A DNA stretch of 64,000 nt from Hyalella azteca (taxonomy: Eukaryota > Arthropoda > Malacostraca > Amphipoda > Hyalellidae): positions 249,583 through 313,582 of the forward strand of contig NW_025939527.1 in the NCBI RefSeq assembly GCF_000764305.2, read 5' to 3'. Position 1 is the stretch's first letter, and every line of letters starts with the position of its first letter. A program made the translations under genes and the position numbers. Below, in pieces: positions 23,861 to 37,672 of this stretch. Under the pieces are notes generated by a model. That model was not told where the DNA came from. It was given only the letters and a program-made list of their open reading frames with translations, and did no database searches.

Positions 23861-24040
23861 AGTTATTTTTATGTTTCACCTTCCCTACATGGATGTCTAC
23901 TTTAATCTACCAATCTCAAAAATAATCCACATATATATACAAATAAAAGACTGATTTTTTATATGTATATGTGGATAATTTTTGAGATTGGTAGATTAAA
24001 GTAGTCATCCATGTAGGTAAGGTAAAACATAAAAATAACT
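23861..24040. repeat. long hairpin, ~78-bp arms, inside outer hAT
   Basis: Arms 23861-23938 and 23963-24040 (AGTTATTTTTATGTTT outward, TACCAATCTCAAAAAT inward) are near-identical inverted copies with a short loop. It may be an internal MITE insertion or part of the hAT. Confidence 0.8.
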
Positions 24041-24333
24041 AACTTTTATTTACTGTATCTTACCCGTACTAGTTCGGTTAGGTTAATTGCAATAAAGTTG
24101 CATTGCTATGTTTTGAAAATGTTTTATTATCATTAAATGTTTATGAGTAAATCCTAATAGCAGAACAATAAATTTTTAGAGATTTCCACAATTTTGGCCA
24201 TTTTAGCGGCTAATGTAGCGGCGCTACATTTTACTGTAGCGGTAGCGGTAGCGCTCGCTACAATCTAGTGGGTGTAGCGGTAGCGGTAGCGCCGCTACAT
24301 TTCAAAGTAACGCTGCCCAGCTCTGATTATTGC

Positions 24334-24565
24334 ATGGCTTTCGGAATTCACTGTCACGGTTACTCTCTCCTCCGAGAACGACTCCAACAGTGTGTTGCAG
24401 CTAACGGCCCCCATCTTCCTAATATCGTTTCAAAACATAAGTATTCTAAATGGTACGTTATGCTAACATCGAGGAAAATAAACTTTCTTCTTTATGTACC
24501 TCCATTGCTCTTTTATTTTGCCTCAAAACTGCTGAATCGGTTCTGCCCCGCCCAGTATGATAACG
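24334..24565 (+). pseudogene. mariner-type transposase remnant, right part (inverted copy)
   Basis: From 24371 the plus strand reads RERLQQCVAANGPHLPNIVS and continues through the same 3' end (FLLYVPPLLFYFASKLLNRF) as the minus-strand copy at 21301-21500. The first ~30 bp, read on the minus strand, belong instead to the left copy (VTVNSESHA). Two transposon halves therefore lie head to head, joined near 24365. Confidence 0.8.
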
Positions 24566-24569
24566 AACC

Positions 24570-27500
24570 ACACTTGTAGAAGAGGCAGATTACAGGCGTC
24601 TGCTGAAATGCAGAACGGGAATGAGTGCTTTTATGTTTTGTTTGTACTGCAACTCTGTTGGGTGAGATCCTGATGAAAAGTTGCAGGTGAACCAAAGATG
24701 ATTAATCTGGCATCATACTCTAAAAAGAGTAAATACGACTCTTTAAACTATGTATTTTTCTTGCAGGTAGGTGAGATATCATAAGATATGTATTAATTGA
24801 GGAAATAGAACAGTATATGTATTTACTCCACAATTTTAATCATCTTGTTCGGCGAGCGAAATTGTGATAAATCTCTGTCGTTCAAAACCTCAAAATTAAG
24901 TATTCGTATATTATTGATATTTCGACAGGTTGAAGATTTGAAGATGTATGAGTTACCCTCGAAAATTGGCATTTTACTTGGAATTTACGTACATAGATAA
25001 CTAGCCAAAAATGTCCATTAATAATATTACTATGAAATTTTCAGATCATCGTTAAAAACTTTACTTTTTAATTAGCTGGCAATTAGAAGTGCTCCAATAT
25101 CAGATTGTGCGCCGTATTTATGATGATAGTGAGACCGCTCGCCAAAGGCGCATTCTATCAGGATCGTGGAGGTGGACACTGCGATTATTAAATCATGTAA
25201 AAACTCTTAATGAAAGCTCGATCAAACGAGGGACTACCTGTAAGATCATAACTCGCGACCAATGAAAGTTAAGAAAGTGCGCCAGGATAGTGTTTGGGGT
25301 GTCTCGAGCGAGAGAACCAGAAGGGAAAAACGAAAAAAAATTCCTCGCACAAACAAAAGAAAGACGAAAGAAAGTTCATATTAATTTTATTTTTGCTCGG
25401 TAAATCAATAAAAAAAATTGAGCCGTCATTGATTAGGGCTTAATTTGTATGTCATTCTTGACAATTATTGTTTTAAATTATTGAACGGATTTTTTCAATA
25501 CAATTATTATTCTGGCTATGCGCGTGTGACTAGAGTCTTAAATGAAAATTGTGTACTGCCATGTCCAGCGTCCGAAGCTCAGGTTTGATTTCAGAAGTCA
25601 CGGTTTTCCGCTAATAAATGAATTTGGCAAGGAAATAATTATCGGTGTGTGTTAATTCTAATAACCATTTTCTCTAGATTCTTCGAAAATCAGAATTGTT
25701 CTTAAGTGAAATAAGAAAAAAACTATTATATCAGCGATCTTAAAAAAAACTTAAATTGGAAGCCAATTATCCTCCGCAAATGTAATTAAATATTTTGAAG
25801 AACGTTTAACAAGTATTTAAAGGAATATGAAAAAGGGTAAATAGTATTCCATAAGGATGAAAAAGCCCTTCAGAAATGAGCGAAGAATTAATATTAGTTA
25901 ATTGTAGAGAAGGAAATTTTGCAGATAGTAGACTTATTTCTGCTTGCAACCTGTCTCCTTAGTGACATCTGACACGAGACAAAACCGTACAGCAGAGCGT
26001 ATCGCTTGAGTTAACATCGTTCAATGCCTACATGTGCAAAATCAAGCCAAGCAAATTCTTCGGAATCATAAAAAACCGTAATTACGAACAGTAGGAAAAT
26101 GCGGGGCTATATCAAATGACAGTGGCTGAAACTGGAAGATCAAACCTCATGCGTAGAAGTTCTTTGGCTTAAATCAAACTAGGCGGGCATTGCGTGGCGC
26201 TGCATCCGAGTTGCACGGAATGTCGTCTGGTCAAGTGTGTGTGTGTCTGTTTTGCGTGTGTGTATATGTGTGTTGTGTTATGTGTGTGTTGTGTGTGGAA
26301 CAGCAGACGAAGAGGCAAGTGCATAGCTCGCGAAGCTTTGCCTTATTAGGGGCGCAAGAAATGCTCCTTGCATTCATTGCGTATGACTTCTATACATCAT
26401 TTCGCCTTCTTTAACTTGGTCACATTTTTTTCTGTGATGAATAAGTTGGAATACATTAGGTCTCAAGTGTTCAACTACATGTATAGAGGGTGGAGAGAAA
26501 GTCTTATTTTTGAAGAAATTTTTTTGATGGTTTAGATTTTTTTAGTTGACCCAAGATTATCTTGAATTATATTTTCCGAATGCATCGACAGGCAGAGTTC
26601 AATAGCAACGTGCTAGTCGTGAGGTAAAAATATGTGAGCTCTTTCCGGACACTTAGAGAACAAATGAGATTTACTTGCAAGATTCAAACACTGGGTAACC
26701 AGGTTGCCGTAATAATTGATTATAGAAGGAATGAGGGTCTTGTGATATAATCATTAAATATTCTCCAAAATGAGGGTACTGAATCATCGTATTATCTTTG
26801 TCATTCTTCACACGATCTTGAATGACTTACAGGGCGTTGTCTCTTATTATTGATAACATTGATGAAAAAAATGTATCTGAAATTTGGTATGCAACATCCG
26901 TAGACTAATTTCGGAATGTGGAGGTTTTTCTTCGATCCATTCGTTGCAGTTTAGTTGCATCTGAAATTCACGTGGCTGACACACAAAGATACTGTAGGTA
27001 AAAATCTTCTTTTTATCTTGAGCCAATTTGATATATGTTCACACAAATTTCGACTAATGAAAAATGTAAATAAGATTTTACGTTACAAGTATTGAAGTGG
27101 ATGCTGAAATGTATTTGCAGAATTATTGTCAGTGGTCAGTAATACGATAATATAGGTATGTTAAAGTAAGGTTAGGTGATTTTAAAGTAATCAATTTAAA
27201 ATTCTAATTTGTTTGTGAACTAACTGCATTGCGTTGTTCCATGTTAAATCTAAGCTGAACCACCCGCAAATTTTCAGGAAGGAGTTTGGTGACACAACAC
27301 AGTTATATTGCTCACACTTTAATTAGCCTCGGTCTGACCTAATTCGTAGCAGTTTGAACGCTATTTTAGCTTTCATTTTAAATAAAAACGATTCGAGTTG
27401 AATTAGTTAGTTTGAAGAGATTAAAAGAAAATTAATAATGCTCTAAAAAATCTGCATTTCTTATTAGCCGTTCGTTGTACACCTGAGCAGCGAGTAAGAA

Positions 27501-27914
27501 CGTGGATTGTTCTAGAGAGTGGATGTGTGCATCTCATTGACCTATTCAAAGACGCATGTCGTAGTAAGATCGTTCGTCCAAAAAGTGCAATTGATTCTTT
27601 TTCTCAGCTACTGTCTGACTACGGGTAAATTTTGTCAATGATTGATATGATTTTACTTATCCGTATAATGACTCTTCATAAATTGCATGTTCATCGAAAA
27701 TTTCCAAGCAGTAAATTCTCCATATCTACATTGAAAACGTTACTGGATTAAAATCCCTAATTGACATAAGTGATAATCGAAGTTTCTAATGATCACACAT
27801 GAAGTCCATAGCGGAAGAAATGAATGTTGTTAACCTGTTAATCACTCGCGTGTATGAATTAAGGTGAACAATGTAACATTTAATTGTGAACGGAAATACT
27901 GTTTAATGAAGATA
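24570..27914. other. AT-rich non-coding DNA
   Basis: No exons recognised. A TG-rich microsatellite (TGTGTGTG with interruptions) lies at about 26197-26300; the open frame over it is compositional. Confidence 0.5.
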
Positions 27915-27916
27915 TA

Positions 27917-28129
27917 CACTGTTAGAAAAAAACGGTGAAAAAACGGTCCCACTGGCATTCTAGTGGCCGGTCGCCCCGTGAAAATAAACTGTTTCGCTGT
28001 TTTTATCAGATGTTTTACGGATTTATAGTGTTAAATTAGAATAAAAACGGCGACACGGTGTTTCTTTTCACGTGCCGACCGGCCACTGAAACGCCGGTAA
28101 TACCGTTAACGGTAATTTTTCTAACAGTG
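27917..28129. mobile_element. MITE flanked by TA, ~213 bp
   Basis: Ends CACTGTTAGAAAAA and its inverse TTTTTCTAACAGTG, directly flanked by TA on both sides (27915-27916, 28130-28131). Interior arms around AGTGGCCGGTCG are also inverted, so most of it folds on itself. TA duplication and CACTG ends suggest a Tc1/mariner-type parent. Confidence 0.85.
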
Positions 28130-28131
28130 TA

Positions 28132-31100
28132 GAAATGCACGCATTGTTGGTAGTGCCATTCACCCCATCATACGGTCACGATTCTCACGAAAATGAGATT
28201 CTCACGAACCGCAGTACATAATTTGACTAATTATGGAGAGAAATATATTTATATCAGCCTCCATCAATCAAGTTTTACGAGTAGGATCACAACATTATTT
28301 GTCTTTGCTCAGTTTGATATTAGCTTGGTTATAAAATTATATTATATATAGAGTGTAACGCCGCGAATTATTATGAGTTAAATTTTGATTCAATTATAGG
28401 AGACAATATCAAGGCTAACGAATTTAGGGAGTTTACTCTACGCAAGGAGAAATTGGGTTCACAGAGGTCGGGGTGATCTCTAAAGAGGCAGAAGTTGAAC
28501 CAACTGCTGGAAAATCGCTGGCATCAGAATAAAAAAATAAGTGAAAAATTAGGTTTGACAGTATTTTAGAAGAGAAAACATAATAGGCCCATAATAATGT
28601 TCGAAATTATGCGGTTGCCTGATCCTTAACTTATAAATTCATAAAAAAACTGGAAAAACTATTTGGAAAATGCATCAAACGTTTATAATCATATCAAATA
28701 TAATGAAATTAAATGAACAATGGAATGCAAACTTTTTAGTCTCATGCGATGGACTAAAAACAAATGTTAAGTAAGCTATTGAAATGATAAAAAAAAGATA
28801 AATAGAAATAGACTCACGTTACGAGAAGTTCAAGGCATGAGTGCTTGATTTTTAGAACAATAAAATGTTCACAGCCGCACTTACCACCGCTTATTTCTAA
28901 CATATACTACAGAAAGTTCCTAGCAGTTGATTGATGGAATTGAGCTCGACGGATCCATAACAAGATCAACGGGAGCCGACACCTTGATGGAAGCCAGAAA
29001 TGATACAAAGAGCTCAAACGCAGGAGTTCAAACACAGGAGTTTAAACACAAGAGCTCAAACATCCAGTGTGAATTGTGAATGTGAACATTCACAATTTAA
29101 AATACGTATAATATATGGTCATACATACTATCGATTGATGCATTACATACAAGTAACTGGTAACAACTGCATTTTCCTCAAAGCGAATACTCAAAAAAAG
29201 TAATCGAGTCGAAAACGGATACCTTTATTACAGTTAATTTGTGGTAAAAAATAGAATTTCTAAAGAACATTATACCGCCATTGTTATTTTCATTTATTCC
29301 ATGGTAAGCATGCCAATATTCGCCGTCACCAGTTCGCGAAAATTTCCGACGACTTGTCGAGTGCGCGGAAGCGAAGTCGAATTCTTGCGTGCGACGTCAG
29401 GTAGCGGAGGAAGTTGAGCCTCGTGGTGGCACGCCAGGCATGCGACTCGGTCAGGAAACATCGCTACATGGAAGTCGGACTTAGGCAACTCTTGCAGTCT
29501 GACGAGCCCGTTCAACTTTCACCAGGTTACTTAGAAACAGGCGAAGACTATGGTGTTGAGGTACCGTCCTGGTCAGCTGCTCCATGCCACTATATCATCA
29601 CTTGTGTCTGCGGTCAGTGTTTTTTGTTCGGGCGCGTGCACCGAGTACGAGGTACGCATTACATGCACCACGCGCGTTGCGGTTGATATCCCGCCATGCA
29701 CCGGCCCTGAACTGCAGTGAGCAGGTAAAGAAGCTCCAAGCCTCCACGATCAACTTCTGAGATCCAACGAATAGGATATCTCACGTAGGAAAATAATCAT
29801 TATTCACGACAGATTATTATTATTTGCAAGGTATCATCATTCAGTTCACATGCAGTAGACGGAAATGATGACATTTTCGATAAATTTTTTTTCCTAACGA
29901 AGTCGGTTAGAAGGATAGAAGCATGTTTGCAGAAACTTTATTTATCGGGTCCTAATAAACGTTGTTCCCAATTTCCTTATCAATCTAGTCAGTATTAATT
30001 TCTCGGTTAATAATTATCCGGAATATACTGAACTATTTGTCCTGGGCTTAAAAATTCTATTTTTAGTAAGGCTGTTGCTTCGCGATTTACCTCGAATCAT
30101 CGATCAATTCGTGGCTTATTAATGGTAATTGAGTATTTGGGTAAACTCTATTTTCGCCCCCAGAAAATCTTATGCGCCAGCTAGAAATTAAAATTAAATA
30201 ACTGAAAAAATTATTTGCAGCCTTATTATATTAAAAATTATTACACAGCTGCAGCCTTTAACGGGAAATTTTTCAATTATGCAAAAATTTTCAGCCCTGG
30301 TTTTACAACTGAATTTGTACTTGGCTTTTGGCATTTCATCTCCTATAAAATAATTCATGCAGGGAATTATTTATTGCTAAACTATAACTAATAAATAGAA
30401 TAATCACACTGTAGAGACCATTATAATTAGTTGCTTATGGTGTAGACCCAAATTATTCTTATGTTCTAAATATCTATAAAAATAAATGGTGAGGGAACAT
30501 TTCTTCAATTAATTTTGAGGAAATTTTTCTACATTCTATTTTCTTGGTTTGGTATAGACTTTTTGGGAGGCCTTTAGATCAAAATTTCTTTTCGATGCTC
30601 ATTGTTCAATTCAAGAGGTTGCTTGCCTCTTCGTTGAACCTTGCGTTCAGTTTTACTTATTGCTTACTTATTTCACGTTTACTCAGATCGTACATTGTCA
30701 TCGTAGAAATAAGTTGCAGATTTTTAGAGAGCCGTGGAACTTTATCCACTATTTGAATTCGTTGCAAAACCACTGACACAAACCTCTCCTCAACCGACAT
30801 GCATGACACGTAGCAATGCAATGATGACAAAATTTCTGAAAAATTTGTCATTAATTAATCACGAGTTGTGAACTTTCGTTTACAACTCAAACTCAAATTG
30901 TTCGAGTTGTTAACTTTGGTTCACAAATCGAACAATGCGAAATGTGTGGACGGTTCAAGAAGGCACCACGTCTGTGATACCGAAAAGACGGGGCTAGTGC
31001 GAGTGTGCGACGATCAGAAGTCGCTGGTCTCCAAAGGGTACAATGAAAAAATACTGTCGTTGCTTCAAGGGTCAGACACCGCAAGTTTCTTATGGCTCTC

Positions 31101-34050
31101 CAGGCTGCCTCCTCATAATTGCGATGAAGTATGCCTTAGTGTCTCCAGTTTGGGCCCCTGGCGCTTCAAATAATTACTATCCTCGATAGTGCTATCTTTT
31201 TCTGACGATCATCTAAGTTGTATTTTTGTGGCTGCTGTAATTTAGACCGAAAAAGGACCTCTGCCTCAACACGGCTAGGGGCCTACCCAGCTGTAATCTA
31301 AATTCCTAGCTTCATTGGGCTGGTGCAAAAATGCGCTTTGTTTAGGACACAAACTTAAGAATCATTTTGGCCGGGATCATTCCGCGTGCAAAAAATCAGT
31401 GATGCAGCTCGATCGAGATCGAGGGTAGCCAAAGCGTCGACTAGATGCTTTTAGCATGAAATGTCCATAACGTTCAAGATAATGGGACAAATTCTATTCC
31501 TATTTTGCAATTTAATTAACCGATCTCGAGTTTGACAATGTAACGTCCATTATTGTGAGCGTCGCGTATAGATGTATAGCACGGCCTGGTTCTACTACTC
31601 ACACATTAATCTATGAGTGGTAGTTTTTTGTATAATAATAAATATTAATAATATTATGCTCTAGGAAATTAGTGCCCAAAATCGACATTTTTGAATAGCA
31701 ATTAATTTTTTTATCTGAGCCTTGTAAGTGTGTTGGGTGGTTTGCATTGTTAGGGTTCTGAATTTTAAATAAATGTTCACAATGTCATGAAATGTCCAGT
31801 TAAGATACTTGGTATTAAGTTCATGAAGATGATTTCATTTCAGAGTGAGGATGACAAACAATAATTTTTTTTCCGATCAAGGCTTTAAAAAAACACTAAA
31901 GATTTGTACAATTTTACATAATTTATTTTATAACTCAACATGTATGTATGTATGTTGAATCGAATTATGCACTTGCCTCAAAATTTCCCCGTTTTACATT
32001 AAAATTAAAACTTTTAAAATTTGATTCAGAGCACAGTTAATTATACCCTATAAGCAGTGTAACTTGTATACTAAAGGTGTGTTAACCCCTAACTATAAAT
32101 AAACATTTTCACGATTGTGACATTAAATGTATACAGGTGAAAAGAACAGCATCTCACTCCCTCTGATAATGTCATACAGGCAAATGCTCATTTTGGTTAA
32201 TGTAGGTTCAATTTTAACTTTTATAAAGATTTATAATTTGGTGATTATAATACGATTTTTAGATGTTACTATTTGCGATTTTGAGACTGGAAAGCCCCCA
32301 TTCTATGTAGACAACCATTCACGGACCAACTGCAGGTAAATGTCAATAATTCCAATGCCTGCCATGTATTTCCAGTTGTTGAAATACTTTAGTTCTAAAA
32401 CTTGCGCACATGAACTTTTTAATTAATGTTTCTTAGAATTTTAATTTTATACATTTATAAATTTACGTTTAAATGTCTTCCATGCTGTAACGCGTTATTG
32501 ATCATATGTGGCTTATCAGACTTTAAAGTTCTCGATAAATTTGACCAAAAAACATTGTCGTGAAACTAAATTTGGTCGCACAGCCATAATTAATTATCAA
32601 AGGTGACTTTGTGTGAGTCAGGCTCCCCATTTGCAATTCGTAGCGGATCATCACCAGAGAATTCGACTTTGGTGACCAAGAAGACTTTGTTAAAGATTTT
32701 CTTTCTTATTTGATAACTTGACTCTGAACCATTAAAAGAAATAGAAACTCGAGTAGCTCACAGCAGAATTTTTTATGAACTAAATTGATGCTAATTTTGA
32801 TGATTATGCCAATTATGCAAAATATTGAAGCGAGTTTAATGAAATCACATTGACCTTAACTGCTCAAAAAGATGAAAGATCAGGCAGCTTAGAAGTTAAA
32901 ATCAATTGCGATTATTAAATTTTTTAGTTTTTTAATCATTGTTTGTTGATAGTGACGTTAAATCAGACGGGGTGACGACCTTTGGTTGTAGATAAAATGA
33001 ACAAGACCTACGACGTTTAGTGCACGAAGAATTCCTGGTAAAACTACATATAAAGTGATGAATAAGAGGCAAATTTTTAGCCACTGAAATTAGTGTTTTC
33101 TTTGGTGAGCTTAAAAAAATTTTGTTGAAAACTATAGCATGCGAAAAATAGTTAAATATTTTGAATAAAAAGCGGTATGAAAAAATTCGATATTTTCAAA
33201 AGTCAGCAACGTGTAAGGAAATTAAGTAAACCAGAAAATTTGAAGGATAGCTTCGACATTTTTCAATGCCGTACAGGAAAATGACAGTAAAAGACGAAGT
33301 CAAACGACGTACGCCCAAATAAAAGAAACAGAAAAAAATGAAAATACTCAGAAGGTGGGCGCAGGTGTCGTTAGCAGCAGGTGCTTAGTAATGACAGCAG
33401 CTGCCGGCATCTGGTGGGCATCTGTTGGGACAGGTTCATCTGACGTTACATTACCACATTCCTGCCAACGTTATTACGTCTCTAACAGCTTCGTGTGTAG
33501 ATGAAGCTTCAGCATATGTATTGAACTTCATTTACGGCACCGAATGCGTTACTCTTCTCCGTTTGCAGCTCCATGAGCGAAGTACAGCTCCTTCTGTAGC
33601 TACAAAAATGTTATAGATCTCAACCTCTACCTCCAAAAGCGGAAAAATTGAGAACACCTATAAAAAAGTAGAATAAAATAAAAATTTCATATTTCATCAA
33701 TATTTTTAAAACAGTTCTAGTCAATTGGCACTTCCCACAAGTTCCGCAGCTGAAATTCTGGGTGATTTCAACTAGCTCCTATGAAGGATCTTTCAGCGCA
33801 ATATTGCTCCTCTGCGCTAAATTAGCTCATCTTATTAAATACGTTATCGTATTTTTAAGCATGTATTACAACGTTAATTCACTTAATGATATTCCAATGA
33901 AATACAGAAGGCAGCTGAGCAGTTCAGATCTTCGTACTACAAATTGTATCTTTTTACTTAAAACTACCAAATTTTATAGCCGATAAGGAATTTTAACGCG
34001 TTGACGTAATGGTTGTATGAAGCATTAAGGGCTTGTAGGCCGACGTAAGA
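28132..34050. other. unassigned DNA with two GC-richer islands
   Basis: 29300-29760 and 30930-31170 are clearly GC-richer than their surroundings and hold open frames on both strands (for example minus 29294-29515, plus 30868-31173), but neither matches a family I know nor shows paired splice sites I trust. They may be regulatory or untranslated exons. Confidence 0.3.
29008..29066 (+). repeat. short 16-bp tandem repeat
   Basis: About 3.5 units related to GAGTTCAAACACAGGA. Confidence 0.8.
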
Positions 34051-34053
34051 GAG

Positions 34054-34061
34054 TATATATA
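34054..34061 (+). promoter_or_regulatory. TATA box candidate, plus strand
   Basis: TATATATA is followed 27 bp later by CGGTCATGTG, where an A at 34081 could be the start site. A GC-richer segment follows (34080-34320). The spacing is that of an arthropod TATA promoter. It could serve the plus-strand GLIS-type gene 17 kb downstream or a local transcript; neither is shown. Confidence 0.4.
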
Positions 34062-34122
34062 GGGAGCTGATCGCTCGGTCATGTGTGGTCGATTGTTAGC
34101 TCAGGACCAAAAAGTGACCGCC

Positions 34123-34212
34123 ATGGGCGTCTCGCGAGGGGCCTTAGGAGAAGTCGAGATGTCGGCCCTTGGGACCAAGGGTGTCATTAGGGCGCAATTA
34201 GACCACAAATAG
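34123..34212 (+). CDS. possible 29-residue small ORF
   Basis: ATG at 34123 in a strong context (GACCGCCATGG), about 42 bp after the putative start site. The frame begins MGVSRGALGEVEMSALG and stops at TAG. An in-frame ATG at 34081 would extend it to 43 residues. No homology is recognised. It may be a first coding exon fragment or chance. Confidence 0.2.
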   Translation: MGVSRGALGEVEMSALGTKGVIRAQLDHK

Positions 34213-37200
34213 GCCACCAGCAGGAAATTAATTACCCCCACTCGAAAGAGATGGACGCTTAAATTAGGTTCAACTCTAAAGAAAGGCACCGGCGGCCTAA
34301 GTCATGGAGGGAAACTGCTCAGAGATATATTGAAACTCAGCACGTCCACACGCTACATAATTATTGTCGGCTGCTTCGCATATTTTTCTTCTGGTGAATT
34401 ACTAGTCGGTCCCTAGATTTCAAATCGTGGCCGTACAGATCATAGAAGCTAAATTTTTATATATTTAATTTAAATAGAACTTTAATGTGACCTACGTCGT
34501 TTAATAAATCATGAACTTGTTGAGTTGATACTGCTAAAAATTACCAATGATTTTTTTTATGACCAATGTTATTGTTAATGTGTGTCCACGCTTTTTAAGA
34601 AAAACCGCAAATTTTATTTCAATGCTTTAAATGATAGTATAACTTATTCCTATAAACCTAAATATTGAGCTTTATGGCTGTAATCATTCAAAGTTGCTCT
34701 ATAGTTAGATTAGGAAGCGATCTTTATTTATTGCCCTATAAATTTTTATATGTTTTTGCCAACACTTAAAAAGAACCTTAAAATGTACGAACAAGAAAAA
34801 ATTCTTCATAGATGGACTGTCCGAAAAATACGACCGTCCCAGCCAGCGAGCCTCGCATAAACCTGCCTGCGCCCCGTGAGGTCGCGGCCACAATTCTCTT
34901 ATGATCAACATTTGCTCTTCGTCAAGTCGCTGTCCTAGGAGGCATGGTGGCTGCTATGTTATGCTGTTGTTTCAGGCCGCGCAGGCTGAGGTTTGTTGTA
35001 TAATTCGGTTACTCGCAAGTTTCAAGTAAGAGAAGTTCAATTCTTGAAAATAGTAGTCCGCGGTAATCAACGGTTATTGGTTATTTAACACATCAAAAGG
35101 AGAGAAGAAGCAAAATTGATACATAACCATGATAAAAGTGACTGTTTCGAGCTTAAATTTGCTCATATGTTTGTTTATTGGGTCAAGTCAAGTAGCTGAG
35201 AAGCAGAGTCCACCGGAGTTAAGTCGAGACAAGCGCATATCGAAAAAAAATATAGAATATATTAATTTAATACAATTTATCATGAAGTTAGTTATCCAGA
35301 AGCCTTCTCCTTGTAAACCCATAGTTGACCTGGAGTAAAACTAAGAATGAAATCGTTTCAAAATTACGAGAATTCATTGATATTTTGATTGATAATTTAT
35401 ACGCACTGCTTATAAACAAGCCAAATAATTTGAACTTCAGCTTCGCCTGCTGGCACGTGTAAGGCAAAACCGGATATTACAGGTCGTTCGGGTCCACTTA
35501 GTAATAAATAATTCGAAGTAAGCTATAAGGACGAAGCTTTAATGATACAGACGGGCCACGAGGTATAAGCATTTGCTTACCATGAAGCGGCACGCGAGCC
35601 ATTCATTCCCGGCGTCAATGCCATGGTAACGAATAGATTGATTTTCCATTGTAAATCATTGGGCAGGACAGATAAATATTTTATGAATGAAATTCAGTTT
35701 CTAGTTAGCTCATGAGAGAGACATTGTATGTGGAATATTGGGACATTTGATTGGAGTATTTTATCAGGTTCCTATTATGACAATTAATTGAGAACTGAGT
35801 TTATCAAAACTTTCATCAGGTTATAATATTTGGGCACATCAAATCAAATATAATATTTGGGCACATCAATCTACATCAACTAACTATCTAAATTTGGATA
35901 TCTACTACCCATTCTATGTTGCACTTGATTAATCCCAGAAAGTGCATGGACAGAGTAACAACTTAAAAATATATAACTTTCGTGATTTCGTAGACCATAT
36001 GCTTAAAAAACCTGATATTATCATATGACTAACGTTTTCCTGCTAGGTATAAGACCATGCCATTCTCTGCTAATCAGATCTGAAACTTTTCTAAATCTAC
36101 TTCAATGGAAACAAAGGTGAAAATAATCGACAGGGGCTAAATTTTTTATTTTTCCGAAAATCTAAAAAATATATTTTTCAGTTATTAACGAACTCGACGT
36201 TCTTCAGAGGTGAAACATTTTTGCAAATGATGCATCCATATTCATTTGTGAACAGAGAGCTACATTTCATTTACGAACAATCATTTCCACAAATTCTGTA
36301 GAGCCTGTTTATAACAATGGACCAAAAACTATTCCCGGAGACTGTCCACAGTCCATCCATTACGAGACGCTTTTTTTTACAAGAATGTCTCCTGGTATAC
36401 AATTACTGGTCTTGAACATGAACCTTCTGCCATATCTCACCGATGTCGACGGCATTTGCCAGAAATTATGATAAATTAGACGATGAAAATCATGCAAAAT
36501 ATATAGACATTCGTGCAGCATAGACAGATTTGAATGTTGCGTGTCGCAGTCCAACCAGAACAGAAAAAATAAGAAACCAGCGTCTGAGTTTGCATTTCTA
36601 AGCGCAAGATAATTCAAGGATATTCAGAAGCAGTTCACAACCTGTAGTATGAGATAGGAAACAAGAAAATGGCTACATAGAATAGTAAATGAACGAATAA
36701 GTTATGATTTCGATATAAAAAAGATCCACTTTGCTTAAATCACGGAAAATACCAAAATCAATATAATTTTTCATTTCTGATGAAGAGTTTCGATTTTATA
36801 ATTATAGTTACAGTTGATCATGTACATAATGCAGTCATAGATCAATAGTTATTTGCTGCTTAGGAATCTCGTTAGGACAGGGGACGTCTTGGGTGGCTGC
36901 ACGGGTGCGTGCGACAGATGCCACTAAATAATATGCAGACCACCACCATCCTCTCATTTTCATACCAAACTTCAAGTACTCTATTTTATGACTTCAGTAT
37001 TCTTTTAATTGTCGCTTCTTAAAGTTAATTTTCACTTTCCACTTTGAAATTATCCTGCTCTTAAAGAATTGCATCTTCTTGGAGTTGAGCGATGTTATTT
37101 TTCATAAGAGTTCACCATTCATCGAATAGAATCCGGTGTTCCATAAGTAATTTTCAACATAGATATTAGACAGAGAATATTACACACAAAAATCGTACGA

Positions 37201-37589
37201 AATTTTTCAACTTTGGTACATCAATGACGAATCATTGTCACACTGAAAATTTACGACGATGTTCAATATTAAATTTGTGAAAAGCTGTTGGGGATAAAAA
37301 CCAAGGGGCTAATACCGAGTCGGCACGGACACATCAGATTTTACAGTGATTGCTTCTTTACAAGAACTCGATGTTAATAACCCTGCGGTGATACTGAGTT
37401 GGAAACATGAGTATAGTAACCTTGGAGACATCAGCGAAAATGTCGGCAAAGTTTTTTTTTCGGCGCGGCTGGCAGCGAGTTGAAGCTCATCCTTCACTTC
37501 TGGTAATGTTCCTTAATAAGTATCGTGGCACTCGATTAGAACGCCTCCCTGCCAACGACAGGGAACAACGTGGGGCTACTGGGATATAC

Positions 37590-37672
37590 TGCTGTCCCTG
37601 CCTTGCCTGCCTTGCCTGCCTTGCCTGCCTTGCCTGCCTTGCCTGCCTTGCCTGCCTTGCCTGCAATATGAG
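37590..37672 (+). repeat. 9-bp microsatellite CTTGCCTGC, about nine units
   Basis: Pure tandem CTTGCCTGC copies. The plus frame reads Leu-Ala-Cys repeated, with no start context, so it is treated as a repeat. Confidence 0.95.

Larger units (their letters stand above)
21845..24325. mobile_element. non-autonomous hAT element (outer), with 8-bp target duplication
   Basis: Ends are CAGAGGTGGGCAG and (inverted) CAGAGCTGGGCAG, typical hAT termini. The 8-bp direct repeat ATTATTGC flanks it exactly (21837-21844 and 24326-24333). Both subterminal regions are dense in TAGCGGTAGCGG repeats. It carries no transposase. Without the nested element it would be about 836 bp. It split a transposase pseudogene. 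Confidence 0.93.

Noticed and set aside
29294..29686. Overlapping plus and minus frames in a GC-rich patch
   Set aside because: Neither has recognisable domains or trustworthy splice sites; open frames are expected in GC-rich DNA.
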